Below, piece by piece: positions 13,830-22,570 of a stretch of DNA of 40,692 nucleotides. The DNA lies in contig JAFROK010000027.1 of NCBI GenBank assembly GCA_017429695.1, positions 1-40,692 on the forward strand. Reading direction: 5' to 3'. A model generated the notes under the pieces. That model saw only the letters and a program-made list of their open reading frames with translations, was not told the origin of the DNA and made no database searches. Made by a program: the position numbers and the translations under genes. The stretch's first letter is position 1; each line of letters starts with the position of its first letter. Origin of the DNA: Clostridia bacterium. Its GTDB lineage: Bacteria; Bacillota; Clostridia; Christensenellales; Aristaeellaceae.

Positions 13830-15447
13830 TATTATTCTTATGGCTTTTGCTCACCGCCACCGTCGCCCCAATAAAGAAATACAGCACCGTCATCGGAATA
13901 TGCCCGTATGCGAAGTGCGTCAGACACTCCACCATTTCCATCAGCAGCACTGCCAACGCCGGCACCGGCAGCAGTCGCTGCCACAGCGGCAGGTCCCATC
14001 TTTTCCACAGCTTAATCGCGCAAATGCAGAAATAAACCATCAGTCCCAGGAACAGCCCGATTCCCGGAATTCCGCCTTCCATGAATACCTGAACCAGGAT
14101 ATTATGGCAGTGCGGATCCGGATCCGTCACCGTCCTCACCGTGCCATCCGGAGACAGTCCGTAATACAATGTTTCTGGATGTTCCTTCGCGTATCGCAGT
14201 GCTCCCTCCCAGATATCCCAGCGCCCGCTGAGCATCTGCTTCATCTGGTCCTTGTCACCGCTGACCACATCACGGCTGCTTGTCCAGGGAAGGTTGCTTT
14301 CCTGTTCGCTCTCTTCTTTGCCCGCTTCCGCCATTGCGGAAGAAACAATCACGCTGCCCCGGTTCCGGATCTCAATAAATCCGTTCTTTAGTCCCTGCTG
14401 TCCGACCACTGCCAATACAGTGCATCCAGCCATGCAGGCCGCCAGCCCGGCCGCCAGCGCAACATTCATCTTTCCGCGAACCGGCGCCCGTTTCTTCACC
14501 AGTCCCCATATTCCCAGTGTCACCATCCCGCCCAAGGCAAAGGACAGCATCACCAGCGAAGACCTGGTATCCGTCATGGCGTTCGCGATCATCATCGGAA
14601 TCAGGGCAATCAGGTATAATACCTTCCAGATAGTCTTCTTCGCAGCGGCAAATCCAGCCAGCGCAAACATCGCGCTGCCGGCCAGGATTCCGCCGCTGGT
14701 TGTCGCCACCGCAAAAAGGTCCAATCGTCCGGTATCAATATAGGCGTAAGCGTCTCCCAGGTTCTTCACGCCGCCGCCCGTCCAGGTCACATATAACCCA
14801 ATTCCGGACAGTACAAGTGTCCCCACGGTCCACAGCGCACATATAATCCGCAGCACATTCCGCCGGTTCTCCGGCCGAATCACGTCAAAGAACCCGTAGC
14901 AGATAATCAATGCATACAAAGCGGAAACCATATACACCATGGTCTCACCGGAAAGGTTCGGATCCTTCAGGCAGGTCCTTTCAAACAGAAACGCCACCAG
15001 CAGGGATCCCAGCCAGAACCCCTTGTTCCGCCAAAGCTTCCCCATAAACACCGTCACCATGGCAAACGGAATCCACACCGGCGCCAGCCGGCTGGCGCCG
15101 GCAGGCAGCTTCGGATAATACAGCAGCACATAGAAATGGTGCAGCGTCATCAGAATAGCAATCGCGGAATATGTATTGTCCACCCAGCGTTTCCGGGTTT
15201 CAACGCTCAGTATCCGCCGGTCAATCCGCGCCCATATCCGCCTCACGGACGGCACCGCACCATACAGCAGCACCAGCCCTTCTGCTGCCAGCAGCAGGAT
15301 CGCAAAATGAATCAGGTGCTTCTGGATCGAAACCGTTCGATGCAGAAAACTCAGCCCAACCTCCATGCAGAGGGTAATCAGTGCGCATACAGGAATTGCA
15401 CCCAGGAAGCCCTTGATCTGCTGCTTCCCGTTCAGCCTTTCTTCCAT
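13807..15447 (-). CDS. O-antigen ligase / Wzy-like membrane protein
   Basis: With the ATG at 15447 the protein has 546 residues. That ATG is preceded by GGAAGGGG; the longer frame begins at a TTG with no ribosome site and covers a short-period repeat. It has about 11 membrane helices and a large extracytoplasmic loop, and carries the Wzy_C-type motif CHNILVQVFMEGGIPGIGLF near residues 475-500. Proteins of this group polymerise repeat units or ligate finished glycan to a carrier at the outer membrane face. EpsG at 27718 is a second polymerase-type protein in the same locus. Whether this one is the polymerase or a ligase cannot be decided from sequence. Confidence 0.85.
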   Translation of the reverse strand: MEERLNGKQQIKGFLGAIPVCALITLCMEVGLSFLHRTVSIQKHLIHFAILLLAAEGLVLLYGAVPSVRRIWARIDRRILSVETRKRWVDNTYSAIAILMTLHHFYVLLYYPKLPAGASRLAPVWIPFAMVTVFMGKLWRNKGFWLGSLLVAFLFERTCLKDPNLSGETMVYMVSALYALIICYGFFDVIRPENRRNVLRIICALWTVGTLVLSGIGLYVTWTGGGVKNLGDAYAYIDTGRLDLFAVATTSGGILAGSAMFALAGFAAAKKTIWKVLYLIALIPMMIANAMTDTRSSLVMLSFALGGMVTLGIWGLVKKRAPVRGKMNVALAAGLAACMAGCTVLAVVGQQGLKNGFIEIRNRGSVIVSSAMAEAGKEESEQESNLPWTSSRDVVSGDKDQMKQMLSGRWDIWEGALRYAKEHPETLYYGLSPDGTVRTVTDPDPHCHNILVQVFMEGGIPGIGLFLGLMVYFCICAIKLWKRWDLPLWQRLLPVPALAVLLMEMVECLTHFAYGHIPMTVLYFFIGATVAVSKSHKNNNDVPDSI

Positions 15448-15487
15448 CCTTCGCGCTTCCCCTTCCTGTTTTTTATTCCGTCCATAT

Positions 15488-15524
15488 CGAGTGGCAGAAA
15501 AATTGAGTGGCAGAATTTTTTCGA
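15488..15524. repeat. Short direct repeat (GAGTGGCAGAA)
   Basis: Two copies of GAGTGGCAGAA separated by AAAT or TTT runs fill the gap between rfbD and the O-antigen ligase gene. Confidence 0.7.
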
Positions 15525-15531
15525 GGTCCAA

Positions 15532-16458
15532 TTACAGCTTCGCTTCTTCCAGGTACCGCTTAACCGCGTCTTTCCAGCAAGGCAGCGGTGTAAACCCGGC
15601 CTTTTCCAGCTTGCTCTTGTCCAGCCTGGAATTCTCCGGCCGGGCCGCCTTGCTCAACCCGTATTCCGCTGTCGTCACCGGAATTACATTGGTTTTCAAT
15701 CCGTATTGTTTGTAAATCTCCACACAGAAATCATACCAGCTGATATATCCGCCGGGTACTTCCTCCGCGTTCGTCGCGTGGTAGTATCCGTATTTTTCTG
15801 TCCCGATCATATCCGCCAGCAGCCGAGCCAGGTCCAATGTATAGGTCGGTGTCCCGATCTGGTCGTTCACCACCCGTACTGTATCATGTGTTTTCCCGAC
15901 ATTGACCATCGTCTTGATGAAGTTCTTCCCGTTCAGTCCGAACACCCAGGCAATCCGGACAATAAAGAACTTCTCTAGCAGCGAAGTCACCGCCTGTTCC
16001 CCGTCCAGCTTGCTCTGTCCGTATACATTCAACGGCGCGTAGCAAGTGTCATCCGGCTCCCAAGGCCGTTCGCCCTTGCCGTCAAACACATAGTCCGTAG
16101 AAATATACAGCATCTTTGCGTCCACAGCCTTCGCTGCTTCCGCCATATACCGTGTGCCTTCCGCGTTAATCCGGTGAACCAGTTCCTGTTTGTCCTCATC
16201 CTCCGCCGCGTCCACTGCCGTCCATGCCGCGCAGTGAATAATCGCATCCGGTTTCACTTCAGTAATCGTCCGCAGCACCGCTTCCCGGTCCGTAATATCC
16301 AGCTGTACATACGGTGCCGTTGTTACCGCGGATCCGTCCGCAATCCCGCTGTATGCCGGCGCGATATCCGATCCGACCGCAGAATATCCCCTCGCCGTCA
16401 ATTCGTTCACCACATCATGCCCCAGCTGCCCGCCAACGCCTGTAACAAAAATCTTCAT
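15532..16458 (-). CDS. rfbD: dTDP-4-dehydrorhamnose reductase
   Basis: RfbD reduces dTDP-4-keto-L-rhamnose to dTDP-L-rhamnose with NAD(P)H. The 308-residue protein has a short-chain dehydrogenase fold: TGVGGQLG near the N-terminus, HCAAWTAVD, ISTDYVFDG and the catalytic YGQSK. The ATG at 16458 is preferred over the one at 16464 because GAGG sits eight bases ahead of it. It is read just after UDP-glucuronate epimerase in the same direction. Rhamnose is therefore a likely component, although rfbA and rfbB are not in the window. Confidence 0.95.
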   Translation of the reverse strand: MKIFVTGVGGQLGHDVVNELTARGYSAVGSDIAPAYSGIADGSAVTTAPYVQLDITDREAVLRTITEVKPDAIIHCAAWTAVDAAEDEDKQELVHRINAEGTRYMAEAAKAVDAKMLYISTDYVFDGKGERPWEPDDTCYAPLNVYGQSKLDGEQAVTSLLEKFFIVRIAWVFGLNGKNFIKTMVNVGKTHDTVRVVNDQIGTPTYTLDLARLLADMIGTEKYGYYHATNAEEVPGGYISWYDFCVEIYKQYGLKTNVIPVTTAEYGLSKAARPENSRLDKSKLEKAGFTPLPCWKDAVKRYLEEAKL

Positions 16459-16491
16459 CGCCATATCCTCATCATTTTCCGTTCTATTTTC

Positions 16492-16521
16492 TATTCACTA
16501 ACTACTAGCCACTAATCACTC
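16492..16521. repeat. Short-period repeat (CTAACTA / CACTAAT)
   Basis: A run of CACTAACTACTAGCCACTAA with further CACT units lies in the gap before rfbD. It overlaps the last codons of the epimerase gene and supplies its TGA stop. Confidence 0.7.
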
Positions 16522-17580
16522 ATAATATTCCTTATACCATTCTGCAAACTTCCGTAGTCCTTCCCGGATCCCGATCGTCGGACGGAAGTCGTAATCCTCT
16601 TCCAGTCCCTTGCTGTCTGCGTAAGTCACCGGCACGTCCCCTGGCTGCATCGGAACCAGTTCCCGGTATCCTTCAAAGTCGTAATCCGCCGGCAGCACTT
16701 TGGCCCGTACCAGCTCTTCCTGCAGCGTGCTGATGTAGTCCAGCAGGTTCTCCGGCGTTCCTCCGCCAATGTTGTATACCGCGTAGGGCGGCAGCGGCAG
16801 TCCGTCTTCCCCGTTCTTCTTCTCCGGCGCGCCATGCATCACCCGGTATACGCCTTCTACGATATCGTCCACATAGGTGAAATCCCGCTTGCAGTTCCCG
16901 TAATTGAATATCTGGATGGTCTTTCCGGCGGCCAGTTTCTGCGTCGCGCTGAAGTAGAACATATCCGGACGTCCCGCCGGTCCGTATACTGTAAAGAATC
17001 GCAGCCCGGTAGAGGGAATATTGTAAAGTTTCGAATAGCTGTGCGCCAGCAGCTCATTGCTCTTCTTTGTCGCTGCGTACAGGGATACAGGATTGTCCAC
17101 CTTGTCTTCCGTGCTGAAAGGCACCTTTTTGTTCCCGCCGTATACCGACGAGGAGGAAGCGTAAACCAGATGTTCTACCGGATGATGCCGGCATGCTTCC
17201 AGGATATTGTAGAATCCAATGATGTTGCTCTCGATATACACATCCGGATGGTCAATCGAATACCGCACCCCGGCCTGGGCTGCCAGGTTCACCACAACCT
17301 GCGGCGCATACTTATCAAAAACCTGGTCAATCAAAGCCTTATCCGCAATACTGCCCCGGATAAACACATGCTGAACCGAAGACTTCTCCGCAGCCTGCTC
17401 AATCAAGCCCAGCCGGTATTCCTTCAGCTTCGGATCATAATAATCGTTCATGTTGTCCAGGGAAATCACGGTTCCGCCGTTCATTTCCTTCAGCAGCCGG
17501 ATCACCAGATTCGCCCCGATAAACCCCGGGCTCCCGGTCACCAGAATCGTCTTCCCGTTTAACTCTACCGCTTGCTTCAT
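16516..17580 (-). CDS. UDP-glucuronate 4-epimerase
   Basis: This enzyme interconverts UDP-glucuronate and UDP-galacturonate using bound NAD. The 354-residue extended SDR has the nucleotide motif TGSPGFIGANL (15-25), the UDP-GlcA-epimerase-type DNMNDYYDPKLKEYRL and the catalytic YAATK (168-172). The glycine-rich motif has Ser-Pro where Gly-Xaa-Ala is usual (GSPGFIG), which is tolerated in this family. It follows ugd, which makes the UDP-glucuronate substrate, so the pair provides UDP-GalA for the polymer. It is the same direction and operon as its neighbours. Confidence 0.92.
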   Translation of the reverse strand: MKQAVELNGKTILVTGSPGFIGANLVIRLLKEMNGGTVISLDNMNDYYDPKLKEYRLGLIEQAAEKSSVQHVFIRGSIADKALIDQVFDKYAPQVVVNLAAQAGVRYSIDHPDVYIESNIIGFYNILEACRHHPVEHLVYASSSSVYGGNKKVPFSTEDKVDNPVSLYAATKKSNELLAHSYSKLYNIPSTGLRFFTVYGPAGRPDMFYFSATQKLAAGKTIQIFNYGNCKRDFTYVDDIVEGVYRVMHGAPEKKNGEDGLPLPPYAVYNIGGGTPENLLDYISTLQEELVRAKVLPADYDFEGYRELVPMQPGDVPVTYADSKGLEEDYDFRPTIGIREGLRKFAEWYKEYYE

Positions 17581-17620
17581 TTATTCCATCCTCAACAATT
17601 TTCCCACACGAATTCCTAAA

Positions 17621-17646
17621 ACCTGATACCTGATACCTGTCACCTG
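17621..17646. repeat. Short-period repeat (ACCTGAT)
   Basis: ACCTGAT, ACCTGAT, ACCTGTC, ACCTG are arranged head to tail with a 7-base period in the gap between the epimerase gene and ugd. Confidence 0.8.
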
Positions 17647-17673
17647 CAGTTCAGTCGCTCCCGACTGAACTGC
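17646..17673. repeat. 12-bp perfect hairpin directly after ugd
   Basis: GCAGTTCAGTCG (17646-17657) pairs perfectly with CGACTGAACTGC (17662-17673) across the 4-base loop CTCC. It begins at the base next to the ugd stop codon. There is no T-tract on the transcribed strand, so it is more likely an RNA-stabilising or processing structure than a terminator. Confidence 0.8.
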
Positions 17674-18906
17674 TTAATCGCGCCTGAACAGGTCCCGTGT
17701 ATAAACCTTCTCCTGCACGTCATCCAGGACCGATTCATACCGGTTCGCGATAATCGCGTCGCAGCATTTCTTGAACCGCTCCACGTCATTGACCACCAGG
17801 CTCCCGAAGAACGTGGATCCGTCCTCCAGCGTCGGCTCATAGATCACCACTGTTGCGCCTTTGGCCTTAATCCGCTTCATGACGCCCTGGATGCTGCTCT
17901 GGCGGAAGTTGTCACTGTTACTCTTCATGGTCAGCCGGTATACCCCGATGGTAATCGGCCGTTCCTTTTCCGCATTCCACATGCTGTTAGCGGTATAGTA
18001 CCCAGCCTTTTCCAGTACCCGGTCCGCGATATGGTCCTTCCGTGTCCGGTTGCTTTCCACAATCGCCTGAATCAGGTTCTCCGGCACATCCTGGAAATTG
18101 GCCAGCAGCTGTTTGGTATCCTTCGGCAAACAGTATCCGCCGTAGCCGAAGGACGGATTGTTGTAATGGCTCCCGATCCGGGGATCCAGGCACACGCCGT
18201 CAATAATGGATTTTGTGTCCAGCCCCTTCAGCTCGGCATAAGTATCCAGCTCATTGAAGTAGGAAACCCGCAGCGCCAGGTAGGTATTGGCGAACAGCTT
18301 CACAGCCTCCGCCTCGGTAAATCCCATATGCAGCACCGGGATATCTTCCTTCTCCGCGCCTTCCACCAGCAGCTCCGCAAACTTCTCCGCGGCTGCCCGG
18401 CTCTTCTCATCGCATCCCACAATAATCCGGCTGGGATACAGATTGTCATACAGCGCCTTGCTTTCCCGCAGGAATTCCGGACTGAACAAGATTCTATCTG
18501 TCTCGAACTGCTTCCGCACCTTCTCCGTATAGCCCACCGGAATTGTGGATTTGATGACCATCATCGCCTTCTCGGAGCTCTTCAGCACCAGGTCAATCAC
18601 GGCCTCCACCGCGAAGCAGTCAAAGAAGTTCTTCTGGGGGTCATAGTTCGTCGGTGCTGCAATAATCACATAATCCGCGTCCGCATAGGCTGCCGCCCCG
18701 TCCGTTGTCGCCTTCAGGGAAAGCTTCCGCTCCTCATGCTCCGCCAGGAACTTTTCAATATAGTCATCCTGAATCGGGGATTCCCACCGGTTGATCTTCT
18801 CCACCTTTTCCGGAATGATATCCACCGCCGTCACATCATTGTGCTGGCTCAGCAAAACCGCCAATGAAAGTCCCACATATCCGGTACCCGCAACTGCAAT
18901 CTTCAT
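17674..18906 (-). CDS. ugd: UDP-glucose 6-dehydrogenase
   Basis: Ugd oxidises UDP-glucose to UDP-glucuronate with two NAD+. The 410-residue protein, starting at the ATG at 18906 (MKIAVAG, GGAG nine bases ahead), has the NAD motif GTGYVGL, the substrate motif FSPEFLRES and the catalytic-cysteine segment [11 protein letters not shown]. Length and order match the family. An earlier in-frame ATG at 18921 is also preceded by a possible ribosome site but would add METMG before the typical start. It works with the downstream UDP-glucuronate 4-epimerase. Together they supply uronic acids, consistent with an acidic polysaccharide. Confidence 0.96.
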   Translation of the reverse strand: MKIAVAGTGYVGLSLAVLLSQHNDVTAVDIIPEKVEKINRWESPIQDDYIEKFLAEHEERKLSLKATTDGAAAYADADYVIIAAPTNYDPQKNFFDCFAVEAVIDLVLKSSEKAMMVIKSTIPVGYTEKVRKQFETDRILFSPEFLRESKALYDNLYPSRIIVGCDEKSRAAAEKFAELLVEGAEKEDIPVLHMGFTEAEAVKLFANTYLALRVSYFNELDTYAELKGLDTKSIIDGVCLDPRIGSHYNNPSFGYGGYCLPKDTKQLLANFQDVPENLIQAIVESNRTRKDHIADRVLEKAGYYTANSMWNAEKERPITIGVYRLTMKSNSDNFRQSSIQGVMKRIKAKGATVVIYEPTLEDGSTFFGSLVVNDVERFKKCCDAIIANRYESVLDDVQEKVYTRDLFRRD

Positions 18907-18923
18907 GCCCATTGTCTCCATCC

Positions 18924-19661
18924 TTATGCTTCAATTCCGTGATAAGTTTCCTGTACCTTTTGATAGCTCTCCAGGTTCCCGATATCATACCGTTTTCCCG
19001 GCATTTCATAGGTGTATACCGGCGTCTGGGCCGCCAGCCAGGCCATAAAGCTCCCCGGCGCGTCCACGCCGCAGCCGCTCTCAATGCCCTTCTTCACCAG
19101 CGGCACATCCGCTACCTTGTAGAAGTAGAACGGCGGTGTACACCAGTGGCTCTTCGGCTCCGCAGGCTTTTCCTCCATCCGGATAATCAGCCCGTTCTCA
19201 TCAATCTCCGCCACCCCGGTCTTGTGCAGCTTGTTCATATCCGGCTCATAATACCGCATGATGCAGCTGGTCCCCTTCTCCCGGGCATAAGCAATAAATC
19301 CGGTCAACGAGAAGTCCAGCAGATTGTCCCCGGCAATCACCAGTAGGTCATCCAGCAATCCCAGTTCGTCAATCGCGAACTGAATATCTCGTACCGCACC
19401 CAGCCGCGTTTCATTGCTTTCCGTTCCGTCATCCACAACGCTAATCGGCAGCGTATGTCCCGCCGCCCATTCCCGGAAGTGCGGCGCGAACTTGTGATTG
19501 CTGATAACGATATACTGATCCACGCATCCTGCCGAATCAATATCTGCCAGCAGCCAGTCCAGGATCGTTTTATCCTGCACCTTCAGCAGCGGTTTCGGAA
19601 AATTCTCCGTCAGCGGATACAGCCGGGTCGCATACCCTGCCGCCAGAATCACGCATTTCAT
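18924..19661 (-). CDS. Sugar-1-phosphate nucleotidyltransferase
   Basis: The 245-residue GT-A-like nucleotidyltransferase has [25 protein letters not shown] at the start (residues 2-26; the G-x-x-T-R-L and PKPLL signatures), with AGDNLLDFS later. Such enzymes join a sugar 1-phosphate and an NTP to give an NDP-sugar. Its ATG overlaps the TGA of the galacturonokinase-like gene by 4 bp, a strong hint that it uses that kinase's product. If the kinase makes galacturonate 1-phosphate, this would be a UDP-GalA (or other NDP-uronate) pyrophosphorylase. The nucleotide and sugar specificity are inferred. Confidence 0.88.
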   Translation of the reverse strand: MKCVILAAGYATRLYPLTENFPKPLLKVQDKTILDWLLADIDSAGCVDQYIVISNHKFAPHFREWAAGHTLPISVVDDGTESNETRLGAVRDIQFAIDELGLLDDLLVIAGDNLLDFSLTGFIAYAREKGTSCIMRYYEPDMNKLHKTGVAEIDENGLIIRMEEKPAEPKSHWCTPPFYFYKVADVPLVKKGIESGCGVDAPGSFMAWLAAQTPVYTYEMPGKRYDIGNLESYQKVQETYHGIEA

Positions 19662-20833
19662 AGCCTTGCCCCCAATCCGTCCGCGGATTTGCACAGATGG
19701 AATGAATACTTCCCCGTCATTTCCGGATAAGCCATTAAATACTTTCGTTCCACGCTCTCCCGGATGCTGTCCGCTTTTCCGGGATCAATCAGCGCCATGC
19801 AGCAACCCTTGAACCCGGCGCCTGAGAACCGTCCTCCGTAAATCCCGTCCGTCTCCCGCATAATCTCGTAAAGCTTAATCTGCTCCGGCGCGCCGCTTTC
19901 CCAATTGTGAATGCTGCTCCATCCGGATTCAAAGCTCAACCGGCCATATTCCTCAATGTCTCCCCGGCGCCATGCTTCCGCCCCGGCTTCCACCCGCTGG
20001 AATTCCGTATACCAGTGCTCGCATCTTCTGGCCCAGGGTGCCGGTAGCTTGTCCTTGTATGCCTGGTAAACCGAGAACGCCACATCCCGGGCGTTCGCCT
20101 GGTTGAACTTCCCGTAATCATATCCGCTGAAAGCCTGCAGGGCATAAACCCCGGCCCGCAGCTCATCCACCCGCATGTTGTATTTTGATCCCGCCAGGCT
20201 ATGCTCCAGCCCGGAAAAGAAAATCGCAATCGAGTAGGGCTTCATGTCCGGCGACTCCGGAATCAACTCATACCGGTTATCCTTGCAGTCCAGATACAGC
20301 AGGTGGTTTGCCCGGGAGAGCACCTCGCAGCTCTGGTCCAGCGTCCCCACGTTCACGCCCACATAGTTCTTCTCCGCGTCAAAGGCAATATCGATCAGTT
20401 CCTGGTCCCCCAGCTGAATCCGGTTCACCTTCGCCAACGCGTCCAGGAAAGCCAGGATCACCGCTGCCGAAGAGGACAACCCGCCAATTGGCAGACTCCC
20501 TTCGATTACGCCGCAAAGCCCCACTGAAAGCGGATGCGCTTTCGCCAGCGCCCAGGTCGCTCCCCGCAGGTAATCCGCCCAGTCACCGGTCTTGTCGCCA
20601 ATCTCCCGGATGTGCCATTGGGCTCGCTTCGGGAACTGCAGCGACGCCATCTCAATCACACCGTTCTGCTTCGGCCGGAAGGCAATATGGATCCCCTTAT
20701 CAATGGCCAGTCCGGTAATCTTCCCCAGGTTGTGGTCGGAATGCGCCCCGATGGGGCAGATCCGGTAGGGGGAAAAGCTCAATCCTTCAGGATCCCGTCC
20801 GTATATTTCAGAAAATCTTTCTTCACAAAGCAT
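19658..20833 (-). CDS. GHMP sugar kinase, galacturonokinase-like
   Basis: The 391-residue GHMP kinase has the three family blocks: PYRICPIGAHSDHNLG (22-37), the ATP-binding PIGGLSSSAAV (114-124) and RFSGAGFKGCC (334-344). In true galactokinases the first block reads GRVNLIGEHTDYNGG. The RICPxGAHxDH form and the C-terminal stretch from the EHW region to GIYGGRFSGAGF closely follow what I recall of plant galacturonokinase. I therefore predict phosphorylation of D-galacturonate (or a similar uronate) at C1. It is coupled to the downstream nucleotidyltransferase and lies near ugd and UDP-GlcA epimerase. Plain galactokinase activity remains the alternative. Confidence 0.85.
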   Translation of the reverse strand: MLCEERFSEIYGRDPEGLSFSPYRICPIGAHSDHNLGKITGLAIDKGIHIAFRPKQNGVIEMASLQFPKRAQWHIREIGDKTGDWADYLRGATWALAKAHPLSVGLCGVIEGSLPIGGLSSSAAVILAFLDALAKVNRIQLGDQELIDIAFDAEKNYVGVNVGTLDQSCEVLSRANHLLYLDCKDNRYELIPESPDMKPYSIAIFFSGLEHSLAGSKYNMRVDELRAGVYALQAFSGYDYGKFNQANARDVAFSVYQAYKDKLPAPWARRCEHWYTEFQRVEAGAEAWRRGDIEEYGRLSFESGWSSIHNWESGAPEQIKLYEIMRETDGIYGGRFSGAGFKGCCMALIDPGKADSIRESVERKYLMAYPEMTGKYSFHLCKSADGLGARL

Positions 20834-20834
20834 C

Positions 20835-21680
20835 TCATTCGATACCTTTCGCTTTTTTCAGAATCTTCCGATACAGCTTCAGCGGTCCCTTCATGCATTT
20901 GGGCAGGATCACTTCCGTATCATTCTTCAGGATGTTTTTCAGCCGGTAATCTGTGTTGACGTAGAATAGTTCCTTGGCTTTTATCACGCCGACGCTCTTA
21001 TGGAATTCAAACCATACGTTCATCAACCGCTCGCCCAGGAAAGCGAATTCCCGGAAGGTTTTCCCGTATCCCTTCTTTTCCAGTTCCGAGAAAATCCCGA
21101 ACATCCATTCGCAGTACTTGTCATACAAATATTTCGGCAATATGCAATTGCATTTCAGGTAATTCTCGTATCCGTCCATCACTTGGCGGTATGTTTTCAA
21201 ATATTGCGGCTGCGTCTCCCGGATTATCGCTTCCGTGTCCTCCAGCAGCGTCTTCGAATGGTAAATCTCAAATTCTTCCTGCATGGTATGGAACAGCCGG
21301 AACTGCTTTTTCGGCAGGATGCAGTTGATCCCTTTGGAAAAGATTCGGTCCACGTCTATCCCCCGCAGACGCTTCTTCTGGAAGAATTTTCCGCTTGCCA
21401 GCGAGAGGAAATAAGCCATCCACCCGCCCCGGATAAAATACCGCCGGTAATGGTTAATGCCCACCGTGTCGCACTGGGCGTTTTTCCATATCCAGTAGGT
21501 CGCCGTAAACTCAGAATACGGCCTGTTCTTTTCGGAGATATTGTCGCCGGTGTTGTCAAGCACATAGTTCTCCGGATACTTCGTATCAAACACTGCTGCC
21601 CCGGCCACCATCGGAACATACATCGGATCTTCCGGACATTCAAACGGTTTGATCGTCAGCACAAAAATCTCTTTTTTCAT
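20835..21680 (-). CDS. DUF4422 putative glycosyltransferase
   Basis: The 281-residue soluble protein matches DUF4422, with EFTATYWIWKN, GINHYRRYF and the region around YFSATYLR-like motifs. DUF4422 proteins are frequent in capsule loci and some have been shown or proposed to transfer sugars, including galactofuranose. The start ATG overlaps the TupA-like gene stop by 4 bp, and the stop is one base before the kinase start. It is therefore part of a tightly packed sub-operon. Family membership is fairly sure, sugar specificity is not. Confidence 0.8.
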   Translation of the reverse strand: MKKEIFVLTIKPFECPEDPMYVPMVAGAAVFDTKYPENYVLDNTGDNISEKNRPYSEFTATYWIWKNAQCDTVGINHYRRYFIRGGWMAYFLSLASGKFFQKKRLRGIDVDRIFSKGINCILPKKQFRLFHTMQEEFEIYHSKTLLEDTEAIIRETQPQYLKTYRQVMDGYENYLKCNCILPKYLYDKYCEWMFGIFSELEKKGYGKTFREFAFLGERLMNVWFEFHKSVGVIKAKELFYVNTDYRLKNILKNDTEVILPKCMKGPLKLYRKILKKAKGIE

Positions 21681-22570
21681 GCCTTCTTCACCTTGCTCAG
21701 GTCAATCATGTCCCCGAGGATCCTTCCGTATTCTTCCGGCATGAACGGTTCCAGCCCGGATCCGTGATAGAATGTCGCCTCGCCGAACAGCAGCCTGCTT
21801 CCGATTACATAAAAATCAATCCGCACAAAGGGCGGCGTGTCCAGCGCTCCGGCAATCTTCTCCGCGTCCGCCAGCATCTCCTCCAGGCAGTCCGGCCGGT
21901 CAATCTTCCGTTCCGGATTCGTCGGATAAAGTGTCGTAAAGGGCACATATTGCCATTCCGGATCATAGAAGTTCCGGTGATGGTCCGTAAACCGGTCGAA
22001 ATCCACCTGGATGAACTTCGCCTTTCCGCCGAATACAAACACCTTGTAATCCTTCAGCTCATATCCGGATTCATCCGTCATGAATTCCTCCGCCAGGATT
22101 CTCGGCTGAACGTTTTTATAAGGCCACTCCCGGCCGTTCATATAGAAGTTGTGCTTCAGCGCTTCCTCAGTTTTCTCCCGGATGCCCGCCTTGTCCATCT
22201 TATCCTTGTCCGGAATAATGAACACACTCCCGGAATCATGCGTGCATTTCAGCACAAACCGGTCCGGGAGCCGGTCAAAATCAATCTCGTCAAAACGATC
22301 CCATACGCCCAGTGTCGGAATAATATATTCCTCCCCCAAGATTTCCTTCACCCGTTCCTTGGCCAGGTATTTGTCCACATATTCCGTATATTTCGGATTA
22401 TGGTCATGAATCTTCAGCCACTGGATTTTTTCATTGAACGTTTTCGGGTCGGAAAGATTCAGCTTTGTCCCGGTCACCTTTTCCCATTGCCGCTTCAGGT
22501 ATACGTTGTCCGGGAGATACTGATTCAGGTTCAGCTTCTGTTTGATTTTCAGAACCACCTGTCCGCTCAT
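21677..22570 (-). CDS. TupA-like ATP-grasp protein
   Basis: The 297-residue protein shows the ATP-grasp fold of the TupA group: KTFNEKIQWLK near the start, FVLKCTHDSGSVFI (P-loop-like lid), ILAEEFMTD, LKDYKVFVFGGKAKFIQVDFDR and FVRIDFYVIG near the end. TupA is involved in teichuronopeptide synthesis, and ATP-grasp enzymes form carboxylate-amine or carboxylate-thiol bonds. In this locus it may amidate or peptidylate a uronic acid, for which Ugd, the epimerase and the uronate kinase supply substrate. It is 4-bp coupled at both ends. Family assignment is good; the reaction is inferred. Confidence 0.85.
   Translation of the reverse strand: MSGQVVLKIKQKLNLNQYLPDNVYLKRQWEKVTGTKLNLSDPKTFNEKIQWLKIHDHNPKYTEYVDKYLAKERVKEILGEEYIIPTLGVWDRFDEIDFDRLPDRFVLKCTHDSGSVFIIPDKDKMDKAGIREKTEEALKHNFYMNGREWPYKNVQPRILAEEFMTDESGYELKDYKVFVFGGKAKFIQVDFDRFTDHHRNFYDPEWQYVPFTTLYPTNPERKIDRPDCLEEMLADAEKIAGALDTPPFVRIDFYVIGSRLLFGEATFYHGSGLEPFMPEEYGRILGDMIDLSKVKKA

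Noticed and set aside
15448-15531. TTG start at 15531 for the O-antigen ligase gene
   Set aside because: The codon is TTG without a ribosome site and the added stretch covers a direct repeat; the ATG at 15447 has GGAAGGGG upstream.
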